From positions 1 to 11,101 of the forward strand of contig JACZQQ010000071.1 in assembly GCA_022545645.1 (NCBI GenBank): 11,101 nt of DNA, written 5' to 3'. Below are positions 1-6,590 of the stretch, one piece after another. Position 1 is the first letter of the stretch, and each line of letters begins with the position of its first letter. The translations under genes were made by a program, and so were the position numbers. The notes beneath the pieces are model-generated. The model did no database searches. It was not told the DNA's origin and saw nothing but the letters and a program-made list of their open reading frames with translations. This DNA comes from Acidobacteriota bacterium. Lineage in GTDB: Bacteria > Acidobacteriota > UBA6911 > RPQK01 > JADFOI01.

Positions 1-485
1 GCCACCGGCGCGTGCTGGGTCGCCCGCTCCTGGCTAATCGGAGTGAACTTTTCTTCTCCCTTGAGCCATTCCGGACGTGCAAGGCCGGCCAACTGCGGAC
101 GTTCTATGGCCGACCCAAAGCGACGGAGCAGCTCATCGTAGACGGCAATTTCGTCGCTTGTACGCCCGGCCTTTCCCAGGGCCAGCCCCATGTTAAAAAG
201 TGCCCACGCCACCTGCGCCTGCACGTCCGCTTTTTCAACAAAGCGAGTCAGGAGTTCATCGTAGACTGTGAAGGCTTCCTTATCCTGGCCATCCCGTGCC
301 AGTTCCACACCCTTGTTGAAGAGCTCCCGCGCAGCCCTCTGGTCGGCACTCATTGCCTCTAGGTGCCCCGCTTGACCTTGCTCCCCAACCTCTTCGGCAG
401 GAAGGGAGCGACGAAGGCGATGAACAAAAGCTCCCAGTGGATCTCGAATCACCTCGGGGAGTTCCAGGCTACGGACCTCAATCAA
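1..485 (-). CDS. TPR-repeat protein, N-terminal part (runs off left edge)
   Basis: The complement strand is open from a TTG at 485 to the window edge (161 codons plus 2 bases), and the C-terminus lies outside. After about 45 non-repeat residues come two TPR-like units about 41 residues apart. Each has an A-helix core (FNKGVELARDGQ; FNMGLALGKAGR) followed by a near-identical B-helix (TVYDELLTRF; AVYDELLRRF). This is the 'VYDELLRRFG' TPR type found in large bacterial repeat proteins, which act as protein-binding scaffolds; the partner is unknown. After the second unit the repeat pattern is lost (GSAIERPQLAGLARPEWLKG...), so the array may end there or be damaged. An in-frame TAG lies two codons before the TTG. 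An ATG at 353 is the alternative start, but it has a poor ribosome site and would drop the leader. The gene is divergent from rarA. No specific function can be assigned. Confidence 0.75.
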   Translation of the reverse strand, partial: MIEVRSLELPEVIRDPLGAFVHRLRRSLPAEEVGEQGQAGHLEAMSADQRAARELFNKGVELARDGQDKEAFTVYDELLTRFVEKADVQAQVAWALFNMGLALGKAGRTSDEIAVYDELLRRFGSAIERPQLAGLARPEWLKGEEKFTPISQERATQHAPV

Positions 486-495
486 TTTCTAAAAA

Positions 496-503
496 CTCCT
501 CCT
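496..503 (-). promoter_or_regulatory. Shine-Dalgarno site deciding the TTG start of the TPR gene
   Basis: On the complement strand AGGAGGAG lies 10 nt upstream of the TTG at 485. It is the best Shine-Dalgarno match near this gene and supports TTG over the ATG at 353. A GATAAT hexamer (positions 533-538 on this strand) sits at a plausible -10 distance and would give a leader of about 40 nt. It has no convincing -35, so it is not listed separately. Confidence 0.5.
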
Positions 504-639
504 GAACATGCCACAGCCAAGTCATACGAAGGATTATCCCCGGTTTTCGACTTCCATGTGGACTTCCCCCTCTAAATTAACCTCTACAGTTGAAAAAAAA
601 GGTGACACAGCCGAGGAGCCGAGAGAAAATGAGGCACTC

Positions 640-1992
640 ATGGACAGAACTCTTTTCTCTTCACAGAAGGATCGCCAGGACGCCTCCTCCCCTTCTACTG
701 CTCCGCTCGCAGCGCGGATGCGACCTCGAAGACTCGAAGACGTTCTGGGTCAGGACCACCTTTTGGAGAAAGGAAAACTGTTGCGGGAAGTCATTCGCTC
801 ACAGGAAATTCCTTCCATGATTTTCTGGGGGCCTCCAGGGGTGGGAAAGACCACTTTGGCCCGAATCATCGCCCGGGAAACAGACTCCTATTTTGTCTCC
901 ATCAGCGCCGTGCTGGCCGGAGTCAAGGATGTGAGAAGGGTCATTGAAGAAGCCCGGATGGAGCGTCGCCTTCACAACAGAAAAACCATTTTCTTCGTGG
1001 ATGAGATCCACCGCTTCAACAAAGCCCAGCAGGACGCCTTTTTGCCCCATGTGGAAAGTGGGACCATCGTTCTGATTGGGGCCACTACCGAAAATCCCTC
1101 CTTCGAAGTGATTTCCCCACTTCTCTCGCGCTCTCGGGTTCTGGTCCTGCGCCCTTTGAACCAGGAACATCTGGTTGAACTTTTAAGAGGCGCTCTCCGC
1201 GACCGTGAGCATGGGCTGGGAAACCAGAATCTCGAAATCAGGCAGGAAGCCCTCGATCAGCTGGCCCTTTTTGCCAACGGTGATGCACGAATTGCCCTCA
1301 ACTCGCTGGAAATCGCCGCTTCTTTAGCTCAAAGCCAGGGCCCGGACAAAGTCGAGATCAACCTGGAAATCGTAGAACAGGCACTGCAGAAACGGACCCT
1401 TCTTTTCGACAGGGCTGGAGAGGAGCACTTCAACCTGATTTCCGCTCTGCACAAGTCTCTGCGCAACAGCGACGTCGACGCCACACTCTACTGGCTGGGG
1501 AGAATGCTTGAGGCCGGGGAAGACCCCCTCTATATCGTCCGCCGCATGGTCCGCTTTGCCTCGGAAGATGTGGGAACAGCTGACCCTTCCGCTCTTGGCT
1601 TTGCCATGGACGCTATGCAGGCCGTCCATTTTATCGGCCTACCCGAAGGAAAACTCGCTTTGGCTCAGTTGGCCATCTATCTTGCTCAAGCACCCAAGTC
1701 CAATTCCGTCTATGAGGCCTATACTCGGGTCCAGAAAGACGTGGAAAAGACTCTCGCAGAACCGGTCCCTCTTCACCTGCGCAACGCCCCCACCCCACTC
1801 ATGAAAGAGCTGGGTTACGGACACGGTTATCGCTACGCTCACGACGAAGAGCAGGGGGTAGCTCAGATGGAATGTTTGCCGAGCAGCCTGGTGGGAAAAC
1901 AATACTACCGCCCCACCCAACAAGGGTTTGAAAAGGAGATCCAGGCACGCCTGGAAGAAATTCAGAAGAAAAAAACCCGCAAAGAGGAGTAA
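640..1992 (+). CDS. rarA: Replication-associated recombination protein A (RarA/MgsA), AAA+ ATPase
   Basis: RarA is a clamp-loader-like AAA+ ATPase that acts at stalled or gapped replication forks. The product is 450 residues, close to the roughly 447 of E. coli RarA. The N-terminus has the family signature LAARMRPRRLEDVLGQDHLL. Walker A GPPGVGKTT is at residues 64-72 (Lys70), Walker B FFVDEIHRFN at 118-127, and sensor-1 GATTENPSF at 147-155. Family-specific C-terminal blocks follow: DPLYIVRRMVRFASEDVG, LAQAPKSNSVY, PVPLHLRNAPTPLMKELGYG and GYRYAHDE, covering the oligomerisation region. The ATG at 640 was chosen because GAGG lies 5 nt upstream and the protein then fits the family length. The frame is open back to an ATG at 508, but those 44 residues look non-coding. 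No key residue is missing. It is a single gene, followed immediately by a palindromic element that may shape its 3' end. Confidence 0.95.
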   Translation: MDRTLFSSQKDRQDASSPSTAPLAARMRPRRLEDVLGQDHLLEKGKLLREVIRSQEIPSMIFWGPPGVGKTTLARIIARETDSYFVSISAVLAGVKDVRRVIEEARMERRLHNRKTIFFVDEIHRFNKAQQDAFLPHVESGTIVLIGATTENPSFEVISPLLSRSRVLVLRPLNQEHLVELLRGALRDREHGLGNQNLEIRQEALDQLALFANGDARIALNSLEIAASLAQSQGPDKVEINLEIVEQALQKRTLLFDRAGEEHFNLISALHKSLRNSDVDATLYWLGRMLEAGEDPLYIVRRMVRFASEDVGTADPSALGFAMDAMQAVHFIGLPEGKLALAQLAIYLAQAPKSNSVYEAYTRVQKDVEKTLAEPVPLHLRNAPTPLMKELGYGHGYRYAHDEEQGVAQMECLPSSLVGKQYYRPTQQGFEKEIQARLEEIQKKKTRKEE

Positions 1993-1995
1993 TAC

Positions 1996-2105
1996 AGCAA
2001 AAGGGAGTTCAGGACGGGGAGTTCGGGGACAGTCCCCGAATTCAGAGAATTCTTGGGACAGTCCCCGAACTCCCCGTCAAACTCCCACCGAACTCCCCTT
2101 TTGCT
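1996..2105. repeat. 110-bp near-perfect palindrome (REP/MITE-like) with GGGGACAGTCCC cores
   Basis: The outer arms are AGCAAAAGGGAGTTC (1996-2010) and GAACTCCCCTTTTGCT (2090-2105), complementary apart from one bulged base. The inner 24-nt arms, 2013-2036 and 2055-2078, are complementary except for one central A-A mismatch. Each inner arm contains GGGACAGTCCC, itself a small palindrome. At the centre, GAATTC (2038-2043) and GAATTC (2047-2052) flank a 3-nt loop. As RNA or single-stranded DNA this folds into one long hairpin starting 3 nt after the rarA stop. From memory, GGGGACAGTCCCC-type palindromes recur in several bacterial phyla as dispersed repeats, sometimes near REP-associated transposases; no transposase is visible here. 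It could act as a 3'-end stabiliser or bidirectional terminator (the right arm ends CCCCTTTT), or be a non-autonomous mobile element. Confidence 0.8.
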
Positions 2106-2110
2106 ATAAT
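2102..2110 (+). promoter_or_regulatory. Extended -10 promoter of the nagZ operon (leaderless start)
   Basis: TGCTATAAT is a perfect -10 hexamer (2105-2110) with the extended TG at 2102-2103. No good -35 lies 16-18 nt upstream, which an extended -10 can tolerate. Transcription would begin about 7-8 nt after the hexamer, at or next to the A of the ATG at 2118. That leaves no 5' leader, and no Shine-Dalgarno is present in the gap. The hexamer overlaps the last base of the upstream palindrome. Confidence 0.6.
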
Positions 2111-2117
2111 CCGCCTC

Positions 2118-3860
2118 ATGAAGACGGTCGTTTTCTCGGTGGTACTGATGTTGATTTTCCTGATGACGACTTCTGAGTCTAGAGCCTCAGAGGACATACC
2201 CTCCCTGGATGAAGAAGACCAAAACTGGGTAGAGGAAACCTTGAGGGGCATGAGCCTGGAAGAAAAGGTGGGTCAACTGATCGTCGGTGCAGCCAGCACA
2301 AACTTCACCAACCTGGACACCGATAAATTTCAGCAGATCCGGAAAGAAGTGACCGACTATCACGTGGGGGGCTATCACGCCCTTGGAGGTGAGGTTTATT
2401 CTGCGGCTTTCCTGATTCGAAGAATGCAGGAGATGGCCCGCATCCCCCTATTCATTACCGCCGATTTGGAGGGTGGAGCCGGCCTGATTTTCCGGGGTGG
2501 GACACGTTTTCCAAAGGCCATGGCCCTGGGGGCGACTTCTGATCTGGCCAGTATCCGTCGAGTTGGGGAAATCACGGCTCTGGAGGCGAAAAGCCTGGGC
2601 ATTAACGTGAATTTCTATCCCGTTGTGGATGTGAATAACAATCCTCGCAATCCCATTATCAACATCCGTTCTTTTGGTGAGGACCCGACACAGGTTGCCC
2701 AAAACGCGGCCGCTTACATTCGGGGGGTTCAGGAAAACGGGATTCTGGCCACCGCTAAACATTTTCCCGGACACGGGGACACCACGATCGATTCCCATTT
2801 GGAACTGCCGGTCATCGAGGTTTCCCGAGAACGTCTGGAGCAAGTGGAGTTTCCTCCTTTCCGGGCCGCTATCCAGGCAGGAGTTCAAGCCATCATGACG
2901 GCCCACGTGTCGGTTCCGGCCCTGGAGCCTGAAGAAGGTCTGCCGGCGACGTTATCTCGCCGAATTTCAACTGATTTGCTGAGAGACGAGATGGGCTTCA
3001 AAGGCCTCATCTTCACCGACGCGCTCAATATGGGAGGGATTCATGCGCGCTGGAAGGAAGAGGATGCAGCCGTCCAGGCTTTTCTTGCCGGTGCCGATGT
3101 GATTCTCTTTCCTTTATCGGTAAGGGCTGTTTTTCGGGGTCTTGTTCAAGCAGTTGGCCAGGGAAAAATCAGTAAGGACCGGCTGAATGATTCGGTACGT
3201 CGAATTCTGGAGGCCAAGGCCAGGCTCGGCCTGCACCAAGACCGTTTGGTCGACCTCTCTTCCATCGATCAGAAAGTGGGGTCTCCCGAGTACCAGGAGG
3301 AGGCTCAAAGGATCATGGACCAGGCGATCACCCTGGTGCGTGACGAAAAGAGTGTCTTGCCCTTTTCACCGAGGCGAAGAAGTGCCGTGCTGTTGCTCAC
3401 TCTCCTGGATGAGCGTCGTCCCAGGGAGAGTCGAGGGGACAGCTTTGTGCGTGAGTTTCGTCGTCGCCATTCCCAGACCATTCATCTGGAGGTGCTTCCG
3501 CGTGCTTCGGGTGATGAAATCACTTTGATCGAAGAGTTAGCCAAACGCGTTGATTATATGGTGGTGGCAGGCTACATTCGAACTGCCGCTTACAATGGTT
3601 CTCTCGATCTCTCCGTGAATCAGCTCGAATTGTTGAAGAATCTTTCCCAACTTCGTCCACCCTTTGCCTTCGTGCTGTTCGGAAGCCCCTATTTGCTTTC
3701 CTTCGTTCCCGAATTACCCAGTTATATCCTCGCTTATGATGACCATCCCGGCGCCGAGCTAGCCGCCGTGAGAACGATTCTCGGAGAAACGCCCTTTCGT
3801 GGGAAATTGCCCATTACACTTCCCGAACTCTACCCCCTGGGACATGGGATTCAAAAATGA
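2118..3860 (+). CDS. nagZ: Secreted GH3 beta-N-acetylglucosaminidase (NagZ-like)
   Basis: This glycoside hydrolase family 3 enzyme is predicted to release terminal N-acetylglucosamine from muropeptides or related glycans. The 580-residue product starts with a signal peptide: Lys2, a hydrophobic core at about 4-18, and a likely cleavage after SRA at 21-23. The export signal makes ATG 2118 the right start. The GH3 barrel spans about 35-370 and carries the NagZ signature KHFPGHGDTTIDSH at 214-227. Its Asp225-His227 pair corresponds to the catalytic dyad described for Bacillus NagZ. The predicted nucleophile is Asp301 in IFTDALNMGG. A GH3 C-terminal domain follows (about 395-575), as in longer Bacillus-type NagZ rather than the short cytosolic proteobacterial form. 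The last bases overlap the next gene as ATGA, implying translational coupling. Family and secretion are well supported; the exact substrate is inferred. Confidence 0.9.
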   Translation: MKTVVFSVVLMLIFLMTTSESRASEDIPSLDEEDQNWVEETLRGMSLEEKVGQLIVGAASTNFTNLDTDKFQQIRKEVTDYHVGGYHALGGEVYSAAFLIRRMQEMARIPLFITADLEGGAGLIFRGGTRFPKAMALGATSDLASIRRVGEITALEAKSLGINVNFYPVVDVNNNPRNPIINIRSFGEDPTQVAQNAAAYIRGVQENGILATAKHFPGHGDTTIDSHLELPVIEVSRERLEQVEFPPFRAAIQAGVQAIMTAHVSVPALEPEEGLPATLSRRISTDLLRDEMGFKGLIFTDALNMGGIHARWKEEDAAVQAFLAGADVILFPLSVRAVFRGLVQAVGQGKISKDRLNDSVRRILEAKARLGLHQDRLVDLSSIDQKVGSPEYQEEAQRIMDQAITLVRDEKSVLPFSPRRRSAVLLLTLLDERRPRESRGDSFVREFRRRHSQTIHLEVLPRASGDEITLIEELAKRVDYMVVAGYIRTAAYNGSLDLSVNQLELLKNLSQLRPPFAFVLFGSPYLLSFVPELPSYILAYDDHPGAELAAVRTILGETPFRGKLPITLPELYPLGHGIQK

Positions 3861-4765
3861 ACCCGGAGCCTGATCGGCCCATCCAAGTCTCCTCCAGAGA
3901 AGTCCGGCTGCGCACTCTCGATACCATCGGTGAAATGTCTCAGCTGGTCCATCTGCAGGGTGAGATTTGGGGGTATGGCCAACCGGATACAGACTTCCCT
4001 TATCCCGCCCGGGCCCTTTTTGCCCTGGCAGAGAGTGGAGGCCACGTGGCAGGCGCTTTTCTCGACGATCTTCCCGTGGGGCTTTCGGTGGCCTGGAGGG
4101 GAGTGGATCCCGTTTCGCAGATGCCCTATCTGCACAGCCAATTGCTGGGGGTTCGAAAAGAGCACCGGCACCTGGGCATTGGCTTTCAGCTCAAACTCTA
4201 TCAGCGGGAGTTTGCCCTCGAGGCAAATTTGGAGGTAGTCCAATGGGTCTTCGACCCCATGCGTTCCGTCAATGCCAATCTGAATGTGCGCAAGCTGGGT
4301 GCTGTGATCCCCGCCTATCACCCGGACTACTATGGGTCGCTACAGAGTCACTTCTCCCGCGGACTGGCCAGCGATCGTGTTTGGGCCCACTGGTATGTGG
4401 ACTCCTCAAGAGTCCGACAGCGCCTCCTGCATCCTCTGCCCTTGCTCAAGAGGGAGCCGCCCCTGGTTCAGGTGACCGTATGGGGCGCAGACAACGAGGG
4501 GAACAAGACCTTAATGGATCCCGACCTGGAGTGCTCTCAGCCTGAATTTCTGGTTGAGGTGCCCGATGACTTTGATGCGATTTTTCAAGAAGACCTCTCA
4601 CTGGCCGTTGATGGGCAGGCTCGAATCCGGAAAATCTTTCAACATTATTTCAACCAAGGATACCTGGCTGCTGATTTCCTTGTGGTCTCAGGTCCTCCGC
4701 GGCGCAGCTTCTACCTGTTCACGAAGACTCCTTTGGAGCAGATCCTAAAATCCATCGGGAATTAG
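3857..4765 (+). CDS. GNAT-superfamily acetyltransferase-like protein (COG3375 type)
   Basis: The 302-residue protein has a GNAT fold at roughly residues 15-190. The acetyl-CoA pyrophosphate loop is RHLGIG (104-109), matching R/Q-x-x-G-x-G/A, preceded by a beta-4-like strand (PYLHSQLLGVRKEH). The following block (WVFDPMRSVNANLNVRKLGA, then YHPDYYG) resembles the COG3375 group of predicted acetyltransferases, recognised from memory. The C-terminal 110 residues are outside the core and unassigned. No signal peptide or membrane segment is seen, so it should be cytoplasmic. Its ATG overlaps the nagZ stop by 4 bp, and the symporter starts 4 nt after its TAG, so it is the middle gene of an operon. 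An attractive inference is that it modifies an imported amino sugar or peptide fragment, but the substrate cannot be read from sequence. Confidence 0.8.
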   Translation: MNPEPDRPIQVSSREVRLRTLDTIGEMSQLVHLQGEIWGYGQPDTDFPYPARALFALAESGGHVAGAFLDDLPVGLSVAWRGVDPVSQMPYLHSQLLGVRKEHRHLGIGFQLKLYQREFALEANLEVVQWVFDPMRSVNANLNVRKLGAVIPAYHPDYYGSLQSHFSRGLASDRVWAHWYVDSSRVRQRLLHPLPLLKREPPLVQVTVWGADNEGNKTLMDPDLECSQPEFLVEVPDDFDAIFQEDLSLAVDGQARIRKIFQHYFNQGYLAADFLVVSGPPRRSFYLFTKTPLEQILKSIGN

Positions 4766-4769
4766 ACGG

Positions 4770-6224
4770 ATGGAATTCACGGCTCTTGATTACGCTGTCC
4801 TTTCCTTCTACCTCATCGCAAGCGCCGGTTTGGGGACCCTGATCGGGAGGGGGCAAAAAAATGTCAATGACTATTTCCTGGCCGGCAAGCGAGTCCCTTG
4901 GTGGGCGATTTCCTTCTCCATCGTGGCCACGGAAACGAGTACGCTCACTTTCATCGGCGCCCCGGCCATCGCCTACACTGGCAACCTGACCTTCCTCCAG
5001 GTCATTGTGGGTTACTTTTTGGGCCGACTGCTGGTCAGCTTTTTTCTCCTTCCCTCCTATTTCAAAGGGGAGATTCAAACCGCTTATGAAGTCTTGAATC
5101 TCCGCTTCGGGAGACAGGTGCAGAACTTCTCCGCATTTCTCTTCCAGGCCAGCCGTTCTCTCGCTGATGGAGTGAGGCTTTTCGCCACCGGCCTGGTTCT
5201 ATCCGTGGTCACGGACATTTCGGACCAATGGAGTGTCGTTATGATCGGGGTGGTCACCATTATCTACACCCTCTATGGAGGAATGCGGGCGGTGATCTGG
5301 AATGACGTCATTCAGCTCTGCATCTATCTCACCGGGGCTACCCTGGCCTTTTTTATCCTTTTGGACCGCATACCCGGCGGATGGTCGGAAGTGGTGAGCC
5401 TGGCGGCACCCCTGAACAAATTCCAGTTCCTCGATTTCACCCTGAGCTTCAGTGTGGCCTACACCTTTTGGGCGGGTCTTTTGGGAGGCTCCTTCATTAC
5501 CTTTGCCACCCATGGCACCGACCAGATGATGGTCCAACGCTATCTAGCCTGTGGCAACAAAAAGGGGAGCCAACTGGCTCTCATTTTAAGCGGGTTTCTG
5601 GTCTTCGGGCAGTTCTTACTCTTTCTCATCATCGGGGTGATGCTCTACGCTTTTTACCAGCATTTCCCTCTGGAGCAAGAGCTGGAGCAAATGGATCGGA
5701 TATTTCCGATTTTCATTGTCCAGCAAATGCCGCCCGGGGTTTCCGGTTTGATCATCGCCGCCATTTTTGCAGCTGCCATGTCCACTCTGAGTAGCTCACT
5801 CAATTCACTGGCCTCCTCCTCGGTCAATGACTTCTACAGAAACTACTGGGGTAAAGGCCTCACCGAAACTCACTATCTCAAGGCCTCCCGAGTCTTCACA
5901 CTCGCCTGGGGTGCGATCCTGATTGGGATCTCCATGATGGCCCGCAACTGGGGTGAAGTTCTGGAAGTTGGACTCACCATTACCACCATCACCATGGGGA
6001 GTATTTTAGGGATCTTTCTTTTGGGGTTGGGGCGCTCCCGAATCCCTGAAGGAGCGGCCCTTGCCGGAATGATGGCGGGACTGGTGACCATGCTGGTGGT
6101 TCACACCTGGACCACCATCGCCTGGACCTGGTATGTCCTGGTTGGAACGGCGGTAACCCTGGCAGTGGGAACCCTCTTTGCAAAGCTTAGTGTCTCGTTC
6201 CATAAACACGATGATGTTTGCTGA
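4770..6224 (+). CDS. SSS-family sodium:solute symporter
   Basis: The 484-residue integral membrane protein belongs to the sodium/solute symporter family (LeuT fold, about 13 hydrophobic segments). After the first helix comes the family block NDYFLAGKRVPWWAISFSIV (from residue 33), then ATETSTLTFIGAPA. Further in is the SSS signature region AAAMSTLSSSLNSLASSSVN, whose small and hydroxyl residues include the Na2 sodium site in characterised relatives. The protein should import a small organic solute with sodium across the inner membrane. The family takes sugars, sialic acids, amino acids and vitamins, so sequence alone does not name the cargo. Its place after a secreted NagZ suggests an amino sugar or muropeptide product. 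The start lies 4 nt after the previous stop with a weak GGGA 9 nt upstream, so translation probably depends on coupling. Confidence 0.9.
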   Translation: MEFTALDYAVLSFYLIASAGLGTLIGRGQKNVNDYFLAGKRVPWWAISFSIVATETSTLTFIGAPAIAYTGNLTFLQVIVGYFLGRLLVSFFLLPSYFKGEIQTAYEVLNLRFGRQVQNFSAFLFQASRSLADGVRLFATGLVLSVVTDISDQWSVVMIGVVTIIYTLYGGMRAVIWNDVIQLCIYLTGATLAFFILLDRIPGGWSEVVSLAAPLNKFQFLDFTLSFSVAYTFWAGLLGGSFITFATHGTDQMMVQRYLACGNKKGSQLALILSGFLVFGQFLLFLIIGVMLYAFYQHFPLEQELEQMDRIFPIFIVQQMPPGVSGLIIAAIFAAAMSTLSSSLNSLASSSVNDFYRNYWGKGLTETHYLKASRVFTLAWGAILIGISMMARNWGEVLEVGLTITTITMGSILGIFLLGLGRSRIPEGAALAGMMAGLVTMLVVHTWTTIAWTWYVLVGTAVTLAVGTLFAKLSVSFHKHDDVC

Positions 6225-6225
6225 T

Positions 6226-6402
6226 GGGGCTTGCCAGGCGAGATCAAGGAGCGAGAAGAAGGCGATGCAGGAACATCGGCGACGACGAGTGACCCGCAAG
6301 CGGGTGCCCCGAGGTCGCCCGCACCCCCCCATCAGCCCGAAGGGTGGTGGCGGGACAGCATCGATTTCTTTGTCGCGCACTCGACGCCGTCGCGCCCGCC
6401 AC
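6226..6402. other. GC-rich, hairpin-dense non-coding stretch after the symporter
   Basis: This is the first half of the 366-bp gap between the symporter and pilT. GGGGC (6226-6230) and GCCCC (6306-6310) can close a domain holding two hairpins: CGATG/CATCG (6263-6267 with 6274-6278) and ACCCGC/GCGGGT (6292-6297 with 6300-6305). Next comes a stem pairing 6318-6330 with 6342-6354. GTGGCGGG (6347-6354) can instead pair perfectly with CCCGCCAC (6395-6402), so the last two structures compete. Open frames across it are arginine-rich with no ribosome site, unlike proteins. It may be a 3' UTR structure, a remnant of a dispersed repeat, or an RNA of unknown kind. GC-rich DNA forms stems by chance, so confidence is low. 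Confidence 0.35.
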
Positions 6403-6474
6403 AAACGTCACCGTCTTTATGGAGCGAGACCCTTAACCCTGAACGATCGAGGCGACCTATCCTGATCCCTTCAT

Positions 6475-6504
6475 TTGAACAGGCTGAAGCGCATATTGTA
6501 GTAT
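6475..6504 (+). promoter_or_regulatory. Candidate sigma70-type promoter for pilT-pilU
   Basis: TTGAAC (6475-6480), an 18-nt spacer and TAGTAT (6499-6504) each match the consensus at 4 or more of 6 positions, in a locally AT-rich stretch. The predicted start near 6511 gives a leader of about 80 nt before pilT. No clear sigma54-type GG-N10-GC element was seen in 6440-6590. The rest of the leader shows no further recognisable site except the pilT ribosome site. Confidence 0.4.
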
Positions 6505-6590
6505 AGATTTATCTTCTTTATGACACTCCCCATCCCCAAAACAATGATTCATTTATGTCCCAAAAGAGCTTTTAGGAAAAGAGGCTGAGC

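Noticed and set aside
12..575. Plus-strand open frames across the left end (12-362 and 363-575)
   Set aside because: The complement strand of this region encodes clear TPR repeats; the plus-strand frames show no family features and no ribosome sites.
508..639. Longer RarA start at ATG 508
   Set aside because: The extra 44 residues do not resemble RarA, extend past the family length and run into the region needed for the upstream signals of the divergent TPR gene. ATG 640 has a GAGG site and gives 450 residues.
1993..2117. Simple rho-independent terminator after rarA
   Set aside because: The stem is far longer than usual, its T-run pairs within the stem, and nested palindromes suggest a repeat element. 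A terminating side effect remains possible.
6178..6506. Small arginine-rich proteins in the gap before pilT, on either strand
   Set aside because: The frames overlap the end of the symporter gene or lack ribosome sites, and their Arg/Pro-rich content follows from GC-rich hairpin DNA rather than a protein-like pattern.
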